From NCBI GenBank assembly GCA_045604545.1, contig JAZUOG010000072.1:58899-122898 (forward strand): a stretch of 64,000 nucleotides of DNA, written 5' to 3'. The stretch's first letter is position 1; the number at the start of each line of letters is the position of its first letter. The position numbers were made by a program, and so were the translations under genes. The notes beneath the pieces were generated by a model. It had not been told where the DNA came from and did not search any database. It worked only from the letters and a program-made list of their open reading frames with translations. This stretch comes from RGIG1959 sp045604545. Lineage in GTDB: Bacteria > Bacillota > Clostridia > Oscillospirales > Acutalibacteraceae. Positions 51,794 to 60,085 of the stretch are shown piece by piece.

Positions 51794-52990
51794 TTATACT
51801 TCGACTGCAGTGATCTGCTCGCCGACCACGATAATTTGCGGAATGTGTTTGGCTTTCGCATAGTTCGTCGATTCCTCGACGGTCTCCCTCACACTGAACT
51901 CACAAACAACGTCTTTTTCGGCGTACTCCGCAAGAACACCGAGCGCTTTCGCTTCAAATCCGTCCAACGCATGCACCAATATTGCACAGGGCGTTTTACA
52001 AGGGGCATGACCGTTTGCTTTCAGCACGCGCATCAGTTCGTCCATCTTAATGGCAAAGCCGACTGCCGCACGGGGTGTGCCGAACTGAGCCAAAAGTGCA
52101 TCATAACGACCGCCGGAAAGGGCAATTTCGCCGCTTCCTTCCACGTAACCGCGGAAAATAATGCCGGTATAGTATTCGTTGGAATGAAGCATGCCGAAAT
52201 CAAAAATCACGTGCTTTTCAAGTCCCATATCGCAAAGCGACTGATACAGATCAGCCATATATTCAAGGGCTTCACAACCGCGTTGTGTGTGACACAGCGA
52301 CATCGCTTCACTCAGCACCTGGCGACCGCCAAACAGATGCGGTAAACGTTTGAGAGCCGACACAGCGGCACAGGCAGGAAGCGTATCCAGCAATTCCGTC
52401 AAAGCGGCATAGTTTTTGCCTTCGATGAGATCGCGGATCTCTTCTTCGATCTGTCGATCGGCATTCAGTTCTTCGATAAGCGATTCAAAAAAACCGACAT
52501 GGCCGATTTCAATGCGAAAGGCATCACCGACGATTTCGCGGAGCGCACCGGCGGCAAGTGTGATCACCTCGAGATCGGCGCGTTTACCTGCGGCACCGAT
52601 AAGCTCAACGCCCGCTTGGAATTCCTGATCAGCATGACCCGTCAGACCGTGATTCATCTGATAAACATCTTGTGCATAATACAAGCGAAGCGGCAACGGC
52701 GCATTTTGAAGGCGCGTTGCGGCAAGGCGAGCGATCGGCAACGTGGAATCGGGACGCATCACCATGAGACGACCTTTAGTGTCGGTCATTTTATACATCA
52801 TTTCCGGCGGAATCAACGGGCGTTCACCCATGAAAACGTCCAAAAACTCCATTCCGGGAGTCATCACTTCCGAAAAACCGCGTCGCATGAACAGCGCCGA
52901 TAATTTTGATTCGATTTCCCGATGGAACAATGAATCTTCCATCAAAAGATCCTTTGTTCCGAGCGGTGTTAAACTGCGATTATCTTTCAT
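51794..52990 (-). CDS. hisZ: ATP phosphoribosyltransferase regulatory subunit HisZ
   Basis: Histidyl-tRNA synthetase paralogue of 398 residues that activates short HisG and mediates histidine feedback. HisRS-like motifs: GTKDLLMEDS, PGMEFLDVF, MVMRPDSTLPIARLAATRL (motif 2), QEFQAGVELIG, and ALSGGRYDALLAQFG. Adjacency to short hisG distinguishes it from HisRS proper. ATG 52990 has GGAG 8 bases upstream. First gene of a nine-gene unit running to 45499. Confidence 0.93.
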   Translation of the reverse strand: MKDNRSLTPLGTKDLLMEDSLFHREIESKLSALFMRRGFSEVMTPGMEFLDVFMGERPLIPPEMMYKMTDTKGRLMVMRPDSTLPIARLAATRLQNAPLPLRLYYAQDVYQMNHGLTGHADQEFQAGVELIGAAGKRADLEVITLAAGALREIVGDAFRIEIGHVGFFESLIEELNADRQIEEEIRDLIEGKNYAALTELLDTLPACAAVSALKRLPHLFGGRQVLSEAMSLCHTQRGCEALEYMADLYQSLCDMGLEKHVIFDFGMLHSNEYYTGIIFRGYVEGSGEIALSGGRYDALLAQFGTPRAAVGFAIKMDELMRVLKANGHAPCKTPCAILVHALDGFEAKALGVLAEYAEKDVVCEFSVRETVEESTNYAKAKHIPQIIVVGEQITAVEV

Positions 52991-53034
52991 AATATATCTC
53001 CAAATCAAACGCTTTAGCGTAGTAATGCGTTATT

Positions 53035-53063
53035 ATGGTATCACAAAACAATGTGATTGTCAA
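53035..53063 (-). promoter_or_regulatory. Sigma-A promoter of the his operon
   Basis: Minus-strand TTGACA-N17-TACCAT, about 45 bases before hisZ. The leader is too short for a T-box or attenuator. Confidence 0.8.
53040..53057. promoter_or_regulatory. Palindrome filling the his promoter spacer
   Basis: ATCACA-N6-TGTGAT, perfect 6-base arms, coinciding with the spacer between -35 and -10. Suitable for a repressor of the histidine operon. Confidence 0.55.
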
Positions 53064-53159
53064 CTGTTTTGCTGACATACCGCTTTATTTTAGCACATAA
53101 TCATGTCCGCGTCAAATATAATTATTATATTTATAATTTAATTGCTTACTATTTTTCCG

Positions 53160-53188
53160 TTGACAAAGCAGATCAAAAGCATTATTAT
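53160..53188 (+). promoter_or_regulatory. Sigma-A promoter of metY
   Basis: TTGACA-N17-TATTAT, 38 bases before the start codon. The leader is too short for a SAM riboswitch. Confidence 0.85.
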
Positions 53189-53226
53189 TTTTAGTGTAGA
53201 TTTCATTTCAAGGAGGTCTCTGTCTT

Positions 53227-54501
53227 ATGGATTGGAGAATCGAAACCAAATGCATTCAATCGGGATATCGCCCGAAGAACGGCGAAGCCCGCGTGCTTCC
53301 CATTTACCAAAGCACGACATTTTTATATGAAAACGCGCAAGCGATGGGCGACTTGTTCGACCTGAAAGCGGCAGGCTCTTTCTATACCCGTCTGAGCAAC
53401 CCGACCACCGATGCTGTTGAAGCCAAAATCGCCGCGATCGAAGGCGGCGTCGGCGCCATGATGACGTCGGCAGGTCAAGCCGCTTCGCTCATTTCCGTCA
53501 TTAACATCGCACACAGCGGCGATCACATCATCAGCACCAGTGCCATTTACGGCGGCACCTTCAACCTCTTCAACAAAACCATTCGTGAGCTTGGCATTGA
53601 CGTGACCTTTGTTGAGCCCGATGTTTCCGAAGAAGATCTCAACGCCGCATTCCGCCCGAACACGCGACTGGTATTCGGCGAAACGCTTTCCAATCCCGCG
53701 CTTCGCGTCCTCGATATCGAGTTGTTCGCCAAAGTTGCCCATGCTCATCAGGTTCCCCTTATCGTGGACAACACCTTCCCCACTCCCATCAACTGCCGTC
53801 CGTTTGAATTCGGCGCCGATATTGTCATTCATTCTACTTCCAAATATCTCGACGGACACGCAACGGCTCTCGGCGGCGTAATCGTCGACAGCGGTAACTT
53901 CGACTGGGCGGCAGCCGGAAAGTACCCCGAGCTCACCACCCCCGACGAAACCTATCACGGTGTGGTTTATACCGAGCATTTCGGCAAAGCCGCCTATATC
54001 ACCAAAGCGCGTACTCATCTGATGCGCGATATCGGTTCGACTCCGAGTCCGATGAATGCATTTTATCTCAGCCAAGGCATCGACACGCTTCACCTTCGCG
54101 TTGAACGCCACGTTGCCAACGCGCGCGCTGTGGTGAATTACCTCTTGTCAGACGAGCGTATTACATGGGTCTCCTTCCCCGAACTCGAAACCTCTCCCGA
54201 TTACGAGCTTGCCAAAAAGTATATGCCTAACGGCACATGCGGCGTTATCTCCTTCGGTGTAAAGGGCGGTCGCGAGGCGGCAATTAAGTTTATGGACAAT
54301 CTGAAACTCGCCGCCATTGCTACTCACGTGGCGGATCTTCGCACATGTGTGTTGCATCCTGCATCGACAACTCACCGCCAGCTCAGCGATCAACAGCTTG
54401 TGGATTGCGGTGTCACCCCCGATCTTATCCGTTTTTCTGTCGGCATCGAAAACGCACAGGATATTATCGACGACATCAAGCAGGCGCTCGATCAAATCTG
54501 A
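53227..54501 (+). CDS. metY: O-acetylhomoserine sulfhydrylase (aminocarboxypropyltransferase)
   Basis: PLP enzyme making homocysteine (or using methanethiol to make methionine) from O-acetylhomoserine. 424 residues, the long MetY type. Features: PIYQSTTFLYENAQ, YTRLSNPTTDAVEAKIAAIEGG, TSAGQAASL, GGTFNLFNKT, ETLSNPALRVLDI, VDNTFPTP, and the PLP lysine in HSTSKYLDGHATALGG (Lys206). ATG 53227 has AAGGAGG upstream. Third codon positions are notably C-rich compared with neighbours, suggesting strong expression. It converges on an Rrf2 regulator gene, which may control it. Confidence 0.95.
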   Translation: MDWRIETKCIQSGYRPKNGEARVLPIYQSTTFLYENAQAMGDLFDLKAAGSFYTRLSNPTTDAVEAKIAAIEGGVGAMMTSAGQAASLISVINIAHSGDHIISTSAIYGGTFNLFNKTIRELGIDVTFVEPDVSEEDLNAAFRPNTRLVFGETLSNPALRVLDIELFAKVAHAHQVPLIVDNTFPTPINCRPFEFGADIVIHSTSKYLDGHATALGGVIVDSGNFDWAAAGKYPELTTPDETYHGVVYTEHFGKAAYITKARTHLMRDIGSTPSPMNAFYLSQGIDTLHLRVERHVANARAVVNYLLSDERITWVSFPELETSPDYELAKKYMPNGTCGVISFGVKGGREAAIKFMDNLKLAAIATHVADLRTCVLHPASTTHRQLSDQQLVDCGVTPDLIRFSVGIENAQDIIDDIKQALDQI

Positions 54502-54508
54502 ACATAAT

Positions 54509-54540
54509 AAAAAGAACTTCGGAATTCCGAAGGGCTTTTT
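54509..54540. terminator. Bidirectional terminator between metY and the Rrf2 gene
   Basis: Palindrome CTTCGG-AATT-CCGAAG flanked by AAAAAG and CTTTTT arms; usable on both strands. Confidence 0.9.
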
Positions 54541-54546
54541 CATGTT

Positions 54547-54942
54547 TTACAACAGTTGATCAAATGTGATCGTATCGAGCTTTTCGACGACCATCGCCGT
54601 CACATCATTAAATACAGAATGAAACGGACATGAGATCGCATCTTTACATTCACACGCATACTCCGTGTCAAGGCAACGACTGAAACGATAAGGTCCTTCA
54701 ATCGCTTCGATCACATGACGAAGTGTGATGCTTTCGGGGGCTTGCGCCAGAACATAGCCGCCGTGAGCACCCTTATAAGAATTCGCCAGTCCTGCCGCAA
54801 CCAATTTTCGCATAATTTTCAATGTAATACGAAGCGAAACATGACTTTTATCGGCAAGGGTTTGCGCATCAACGCGTGCATCAGCCTGCGCCAGAACACG
54901 CACGATGCGCACAGCATAGTCCGACTCCAAATTGATATGCAT
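54547..54942 (-). CDS. Rrf2-family transcriptional regulator
   Basis: 131 residues with the Rrf2 winged helix: MHINLESDYAVRIVRVLAQ, LADKSHVSLRITLKIMRKL and the wing KGAHGGYVLAQAPESIT. The C-terminal cysteines CLDTEYACECKDAISC could bind an Fe-S cluster as in IscR/NsrR-type members. ATG 54942 follows GGGAGG, 16 bases after rpoD. Proximity to metY recalls CymR, the sulfur-metabolism Rrf2 regulator of Firmicutes, but cysteines argue for redox or Fe-S sensing. Target not established. Confidence 0.88.
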   Translation of the reverse strand: MHINLESDYAVRIVRVLAQADARVDAQTLADKSHVSLRITLKIMRKLVAAGLANSYKGAHGGYVLAQAPESITLRHVIEAIEGPYRFSRCLDTEYACECKDAISCPFHSVFNDVTAMVVEKLDTITFDQLL

Positions 54943-54958
54943 AACTGCCTCCCGTTGA

Positions 54959-56152
54959 TCAGTCAAGAAAATCTTTCAGCTTTTTACTGCGACTGGGATG
55001 ACGGAGCTTGCGCAGTGCTTTTGCTTCGATCTGACGGATACGTTCGCGCGTAACATCGAACTCCTTGCCGACCTCCTCAAGAGTACGGGGATGACCGTCC
55101 TCAAGACCGAAACGAAGGCTGAGAACCTTAGCCTCACGAGGAGTCAGCGTTGCAAGCACTTCGGCAAGTTGCTCCTTCAAGAGAGTGTGAGAAGCGGCAT
55201 CGGCGGGAGCGGGAGCTTCATCATCGGGAATAAAATCACCGAGATGGCTGTCTTCTTCTTCGCCGATCGGGGTTTCAAGAGAAACGGGTTCCTGCGCGAC
55301 ACGCATGATTTCGCGGACTTTCTCGATGGGCATATCCAGTTCTTCCGCGATTTCTTCAGCGGTCGGCTCATGACCGTTCTTATGAAGCAGCTGACTGCTG
55401 ATTTTTTTGACCTTGTTGATCGTCTCGACCATGTGAACCGGAATGCGGATCGTGCGTGCCTGATCAGCGATTGCACGGGTGATGGCCTGGCGGATCCACC
55501 ATGTAGCGTAGGTGGAGAATTTAAAGCCTTTGGTATAATCAAACTTTTCAACGGCTTTGATCAGGCCGAGGTTGCCCTCTTGAATAAGATCAAGGAATTG
55601 CATACCGCGTCCGACATAGCGCTTGGCGATGCTGACCACAAGGCGAAGGTTTGCTTCGGAAAGACGCTTTTTCGCGGTGTCATCATCATTGCCGATGCGA
55701 ATGGCAAGTTCAATCTCTTCCTCGGAAGTCAGAAGCGGAACACGACCGATTTCTTTCAGATACACCTTCACAGGATCATCAATCGACATCGCATCAGAGG
55801 AATCACCCGACGAACCCGCAATTTCAGGAACACTGGTCAGATCGATATCGGCAAGAGACACTTGCAGGTCATCAATGATTTTGATGTTGTTCGATTCGAG
55901 CATTTCATAGAGCTTGTCCACCTGATCGGGGTCAAACTCAAAATCCTCCATCGCGTCCATGATCTCTTGGGTGGTGAGTTCCCCTTTGGATCGACCGAGT
56001 TCAACAAGATCACGAATCTGCATCTTCTTATCTTTTTTCACCAGAATAGGCTCAAGATCTTCCTCTTCGGTCGCACCCGCAATAGCCTCTCGGAGAGCCT
56101 CCTGAACGGTGGTTTCTGCATCGATCATCTTACTGGTCATAGCGTTTGTCAT
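54959..56152 (-). CDS. rpoD: RNA polymerase primary sigma factor (sigma-A)
   Basis: Housekeeping sigma factor, 397 residues. Region 1.1-like N-terminus, then DPVKVYLKEIGRVPLL (1.2), AKRYVGRGMQFLDLIQEGNLGLIKAVEKFDY and FSTYATWWIRQAITRAIADQ (2.1-2.4), EEDSHLGDFIPDD (3.2) and LRFGLEDG...VTRERIRQIEAKAL (4.1-4.2). The promoters seen in this window fit its expected recognition. AGGAAAGG abuts ATG 56152; an ATG four codons later (56140) is better spaced and may be the true start. Third gene of dgt-dnaG-rpoD. Confidence 0.97.
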   Translation of the reverse strand: MTNAMTSKMIDAETTVQEALREAIAGATEEEDLEPILVKKDKKMQIRDLVELGRSKGELTTQEIMDAMEDFEFDPDQVDKLYEMLESNNIKIIDDLQVSLADIDLTSVPEIAGSSGDSSDAMSIDDPVKVYLKEIGRVPLLTSEEEIELAIRIGNDDDTAKKRLSEANLRLVVSIAKRYVGRGMQFLDLIQEGNLGLIKAVEKFDYTKGFKFSTYATWWIRQAITRAIADQARTIRIPVHMVETINKVKKISSQLLHKNGHEPTAEEIAEELDMPIEKVREIMRVAQEPVSLETPIGEEEDSHLGDFIPDDEAPAPADAASHTLLKEQLAEVLATLTPREAKVLSLRFGLEDGHPRTLEEVGKEFDVTRERIRQIEAKALRKLRHPSRSKKLKDFLD

Positions 56153-56194
56153 CCTTTCCTGATGCGTCAGTATTCACAACACATCGTTTATGTT

Positions 56195-57949
56195 TTATTG
56201 TTTCATGTTGCGTAATTGTTCCATCATCTTCCGCATATCATCATTAGACATATCGGGAACGGGAGCCATGGAAGCAATGGCTTTTTCGTTACGAATCACG
56301 TCGATATATCGATCCACATCGAGCGATTTTTCCGCACGTGTCTGAGCCGTCTGAAAAATGTAGGTAATCTGAGACACCTCGTCATCGGAGAAAAACGGCA
56401 CAAGGACAGAGAGTTCGATCACCAATTGCTGCTGATAGCGGGAAACGATCACTTCATATAACTTGCGGTGGAACGAGGTGATCATATCGTTCGGCGACAG
56501 TTTTGCCGCAACTGCCCCGACGTGGTCCGGATGCAATAGTAAATATCCGAGAAGCGCCTCTTCCGCGGCAGCCGCCCTGACAAATTTAAGAGCCTCGGGG
56601 TTCACTTTGGCAGTCAGTGAATCCATGCGTTTGATTTCATGGCTGAGTTGCTCTTTATCGTGTTTTTTCTGTCGTCTCTTCGACACAAACTCCATCTCTT
56701 GCATGATGGAATTCTTCGAGATGGACAATTCCTGCGCCAGTCGCGAGGCATATACATCTCGTTCAACGGGACTTTGCAACGTTGCAATCAGCTTGATAGC
56801 CTCTCTGGAATATGCCGTTTTTCCGTCGGGAGTATCCACAAGGTAGCTCTGTTTCAATGTGGAAAGGCGGTATTCCATGTCGTTGAGAGAACGATCCAGC
56901 AGCAGTTTAAAGTCGTCCGGATGATGTCGTCGGAGAAATTCATCGGGATCCTTTCCGTCGGGAATGCGAACCACCCGAACCTGAATCCCTGTGTTTCTCA
57001 ACAGCGACATAGCTCTGACGGCACCCTTCTGCCCTGCGGCATCCGAATCAAAGATCAAGACAGCTTCATCGGCGTATCGCGCCATCAGATTGGCGTGATC
57101 GGCAGTGAAGGAGGTACCAAGAGCAGCCACGGCGTTGGTAAAACCTGCTTGATGGAGGGCGATAACGTCCATGTAACCTTCACACAGGATCAATTTACGG
57201 CCGGTATCTTTCGCCACGTTAAGAGCAAACAAATTGTTGGTTTTTTTAAACACGGGTGTGTCGCCTGTGTTCATGTATTTCGGTACGGAATCGTCAAGAA
57301 CACGACCGCCGAATGCAATCACATTGCCGCGTACATCGATTATGGGAACCATCACGCGGTTTCGAAAGCTATCATATAAAAAGCCTTTCTGACTGCGTCG
57401 CACAAGCCACGCAAGCAACAATTCATCTTCGCGAAAGCCTTTTGATTTCAGGTGACGAAGCAAATTACTCGGCCCGTCCGGCGCATATCCAAGCCCGAAA
57501 CGTTTAATGGTCCGATCGGTATACCCCCGTCGATAATAATATTCAAGCGCGTGCTTACCTGCGGGAGAATACAGACTTTCGTGGAAGAAACGTGCGGCTT
57601 CACGGTTGGCTTCCAACACGCGTCGACGCAATTTGGAAGCGGTATCGTCCACATCCAGTTTCGGAATCTGCATGCCTGCGCGGTCCGCAAGAAGTTTCAC
57701 GGCATCAAGATAATCCAAATGCTCGATTTTCTTCACAAACGTGATAACATCGCCGCCGACGCCGCAACCGAAACAATAAAACGAGTTGTTCTCGGGATAA
57801 ACCGTAAACGACGGCGTTTTCTCACCGTGAAAAGGACACAGTCCCACACGCGTGCGCCCGCGAACGCGAAGGTTGACATAGCCTGAAACAACATCTTCGA
57901 TACTGTTCTTCATGGTTAATTCTTCAATAAAACTATCGGGCAACGCCAC
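56195..57949 (-). CDS. dnaG: DNA primase
   Basis: Synthesises RNA primers at the replication fork. 584 residues. N-terminal zinc-binding domain (CPFHGEKTPSF and YCFGCGVGGD, about 38-67), TOPRIM core with LILCEGYMDVIALHQAGF, the acidic EAVLIFDSDAAGQKGA, and a C-terminal helicase-binding domain. GTG 57949 has AAAGGAGG 9 bases upstream. Gene order with dgt and rpoD is the standard macromolecular-synthesis operon of Clostridia. Confidence 0.97.
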   Translation of the reverse strand: MALPDSFIEELTMKNSIEDVVSGYVNLRVRGRTRVGLCPFHGEKTPSFTVYPENNSFYCFGCGVGGDVITFVKKIEHLDYLDAVKLLADRAGMQIPKLDVDDTASKLRRRVLEANREAARFFHESLYSPAGKHALEYYYRRGYTDRTIKRFGLGYAPDGPSNLLRHLKSKGFREDELLLAWLVRRSQKGFLYDSFRNRVMVPIIDVRGNVIAFGGRVLDDSVPKYMNTGDTPVFKKTNNLFALNVAKDTGRKLILCEGYMDVIALHQAGFTNAVAALGTSFTADHANLMARYADEAVLIFDSDAAGQKGAVRAMSLLRNTGIQVRVVRIPDGKDPDEFLRRHHPDDFKLLLDRSLNDMEYRLSTLKQSYLVDTPDGKTAYSREAIKLIATLQSPVERDVYASRLAQELSISKNSIMQEMEFVSKRRQKKHDKEQLSHEIKRMDSLTAKVNPEALKFVRAAAAEEALLGYLLLHPDHVGAVAAKLSPNDMITSFHRKLYEVIVSRYQQQLVIELSVLVPFFSDDEVSQITYIFQTAQTRAEKSLDVDRYIDVIRNEKAIASMAPVPDMSNDDMRKMMEQLRNMKQ

Positions 57950-57974
57950 GGTGAGACACCTCCTTTCGGTTCAT

Positions 57975-58979
57975 TTACATCGCGGGTGGTGCCCACCCCT
58001 TCGGAATGTAAATGTCATGATAAACAGCAAGAGCGTAGTTGTCACTCATTCCCGACACATAGTCACACGCCGCACGACAAGCTCCGTCCGTCTCGTAAAC
58101 GCGATGGAATTCTGCGGGGAGTTGGTCGGGGTGTGTGCTGAAATGTTCGTAGAGTCTTCTGACAAGCTCTTCGACCTTTCCCTCTTCGCTTTTGGCGACG
58201 GGATTATAATACAAGGCATCATACATAAACTGATGCAAGAGTTCAAATTGTTCCTTTACATGCGGCAACATACCGATGTCCTCGTTGCCGTTTTCGATTA
58301 CGGCGGCAACCAGCGTATCCAGCCGTTGACCGCGCGTTTCGCCCAAAATGCGACGTGACGATTCGGGAACATCGGATTCTTTAAGGATTCCCGCGCGCAC
58401 AGCATCGTCCATGTCATGGTGTATATAGGCGATGCGGTCGGCATAGCGCACGATCCGTCCTTCCGGTGTTGCGGCCTCTTCGCCTTTCGTGTGATGGAGA
58501 ATACCGTCGCGGACTTCCCATGTCAGATTGAGTCCGGCGCCGTCTTTTTCCAGCCGTTCAACCACTCTGACGCTTTGTTCATAGTGATGAAAACCACCGT
58601 TCATGACAGAATTGAGCGCTCGTTCACCGGCGTGACCGAACGGGGTATGTCCGAGATCATGGGCAAGGGCGATCGCTTCGGTCAGATCTTCGTTAAGAGA
58701 CAGCGCTCTGGCGATCGTGCGAGCGATCTGCGACACTTCCAGCGTGTGCGTCAGTCGTGTGCGATAATGGTCACCTGCAGGAGACAGAAACACTTGAGTC
58801 TTGTGCTTAAGTCTTCTAAAAGACTTCGAGTGAAGCACACGATCACGATCGCGCTGAAAGTCGGTTCGATAAATGCTTTTTTCTTCGGGACGCTCTCTGC
58901 CGCGAGTGCTGTCGGAAAAAGTCGCTCTTTCGGACAAAAAGGTATGCTCGGTTTGTTCATATCGTTCTCTGAAGGACAC
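57975..58979 (-). CDS. dgt: dGTP triphosphohydrolase-family HD enzyme
   Basis: HD-domain enzyme of 334 residues that releases triphosphate from dGTP or related nucleotides. Motifs: SFRRLKHKTQVFLSPAGDHYRTRLTHTLEV (His ligand), EAIALAHDLGHTPFGHAGE (HD pair), and RYADRIAYIHHDMDD (last Asp). It belongs to the clostridial short form usually located before dnaG. GTG 58979 has GGAGGTG upstream. Confidence 0.94.
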   Translation of the reverse strand: MSFRERYEQTEHTFLSERATFSDSTRGRERPEEKSIYRTDFQRDRDRVLHSKSFRRLKHKTQVFLSPAGDHYRTRLTHTLEVSQIARTIARALSLNEDLTEAIALAHDLGHTPFGHAGERALNSVMNGGFHHYEQSVRVVERLEKDGAGLNLTWEVRDGILHHTKGEEAATPEGRIVRYADRIAYIHHDMDDAVRAGILKESDVPESSRRILGETRGQRLDTLVAAVIENGNEDIGMLPHVKEQFELLHQFMYDALYYNPVAKSEEGKVEELVRRLYEHFSTHPDQLPAEFHRVYETDGACRAACDYVSGMSDNYALAVYHDIYIPKGWAPPAM

Positions 58980-59059
58980 GAATGCTCACCTCCGCAAAAA
59001 CATGTACAACAACAATATACGGTTGTTTTTCGCCATTTCCCTTTATTTTTCGAAAAAAA

Positions 59060-59695
59060 TTACGAATTTTGCAAAAAAGAATAATAATCCTGCGATCGCA
59101 CCTCGCATTGAACCGATCCGGCGGTTGCATCCGCGATATCTTTTCGGAGAGCATCGGGTAACGGATGGCGAATATGGAATCGAACCGTGACGTTGTCCTC
59201 ATAAATCGTGTCATCAATCACACCGTCATAAGACAGCACAAGCGGCTGCACTCGTCCGTATTGTGCATAATCGCACGTTACTTGCGCTTCGTCGCACAAA
59301 ACACGTTCCTCGATCCCAGCCGCACGAACACCGATAGATGCGGCGTGACCGTACGCGCGCACAAGCCCGCCGCCACCCAGAAGGATACCTCCGAAATAGC
59401 GGGTAACCACAATCACCGCATCGGTGATGTCGCCCTTCTGCAACACTTCAAGCACCGGTATTCCCGCTGTACCTTGCGGTTCACCGTCATCGGAATATCG
59501 ACGGATCTGGCCGTCCCTCAAAGAATACGCATAGACGTTATGTTTCGCGTCCCAGTGTTTTTTCTTGATTTGAGCAACAAATGCCAACGCCTCCTCCTCG
59601 GTTGTCACCGGAGCAGCATACCCGATAAAACGAGAGCGTTTTTCCACAAATTCGTCATTCGATGAACTGTGAAGAGTACGATATTCTTGAGACAC
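59060..59695 (-). CDS. yigZ: YigZ/IMPACT-family protein (UPF0029)
   Basis: 211 residues. The N-terminal domain has the IMPACT signature RYSDDGEPQGTAGIPVLEVLQ and VTRYFGGILLGGGGLVRAYG; the C-terminal domain (DUF1949) is ferredoxin-like. Relatives are implicated in translation regulation or proteolysis, but the bacterial role is not settled. GTG 59695 has AAAGGAGTG upstream. It lies downstream of the rpmE terminator and upstream of dgt. Confidence 0.92.
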   Translation of the reverse strand: MSQEYRTLHSSSNDEFVEKRSRFIGYAAPVTTEEEALAFVAQIKKKHWDAKHNVYAYSLRDGQIRRYSDDGEPQGTAGIPVLEVLQKGDITDAVIVVTRYFGGILLGGGGLVRAYGHAASIGVRAAGIEERVLCDEAQVTCDYAQYGRVQPLVLSYDGVIDDTIYEDNVTVRFHIRHPLPDALRKDIADATAGSVQCEVRSQDYYSFLQNS

Positions 59696-59710
59696 AGATC
59701 GTCACTCCTT

Positions 59711-59752
59711 TCGAAAACGACAATAGAGGCAGCGCTTTCACAGCACTGCCTC
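59711..59752 (-). terminator. Terminator after rpmE
   Basis: 11-bp stem GAGGCAGTGCT/AGCGCTGCCTC (one G-U pair) followed on the minus strand by TATTGTCGTTTTCG. T-run is broken, so moderate strength. Confidence 0.75.
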
Positions 59753-59785
59753 CGTAATTGCCGTATGTCTTTTGGTAAGAAAAAC

Positions 59786-59983
59786 TTACATGCCGAAACG
59801 CTTCTTGAAGCGATCGACGCGACCACCGGTATCAACCAGCTTTTGCTTGCCGGTGAAGAACGGATGGCATTTGGAGCAAATTTCCACGCGGATATTCTCT
59901 TTGGTAGAGCCCGTTTCAATGACCTCGCCGCAAGCGCAGGTGATCGTGGTTTGCTTATAGTTCGGATGGATATTTTCTTTCAT
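59786..59983 (-). CDS. rpmE: 50S ribosomal protein L31
   Basis: 65 residues, beginning MKENIHPNYKQTTITCACGE. The zinc-binding form is indicated by CAC and CSKC pairs. C-terminal GGRVDRFKKRFGM is typical. ATG 59983 follows AAGAGGTGA; an upstream in-frame ATG lacks a site. Single gene with its own promoter and terminator. Confidence 0.97.
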   Translation of the reverse strand: MKENIHPNYKQTTITCACGEVIETGSTKENIRVEICSKCHPFFTGKQKLVDTGGRVDRFKKRFGM

Positions 59984-60024
59984 GAGTGTCACCTCTTTCA
60001 ATCTCATTAAACGTGAACAGCGGA

Positions 60025-60053
60025 ATTATATCACACATTTTCAAAAAAAGCAA
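60025..60053 (-). promoter_or_regulatory. Sigma-A promoter of rpmE
   Basis: Minus-strand TTGCTT-N17-TATAAT about 40 bases before the start. Confidence 0.87.
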
Positions 60054-60085
60054 GTCCCTTTTTCAATTATTTTCTATCATTTTTG

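Noticed and set aside
53100..53226. SAM riboswitch or T-box before metY or hisZ
   Set aside because: Both genes have good promoters within about 50 bases of the start, leaving no room for such elements.
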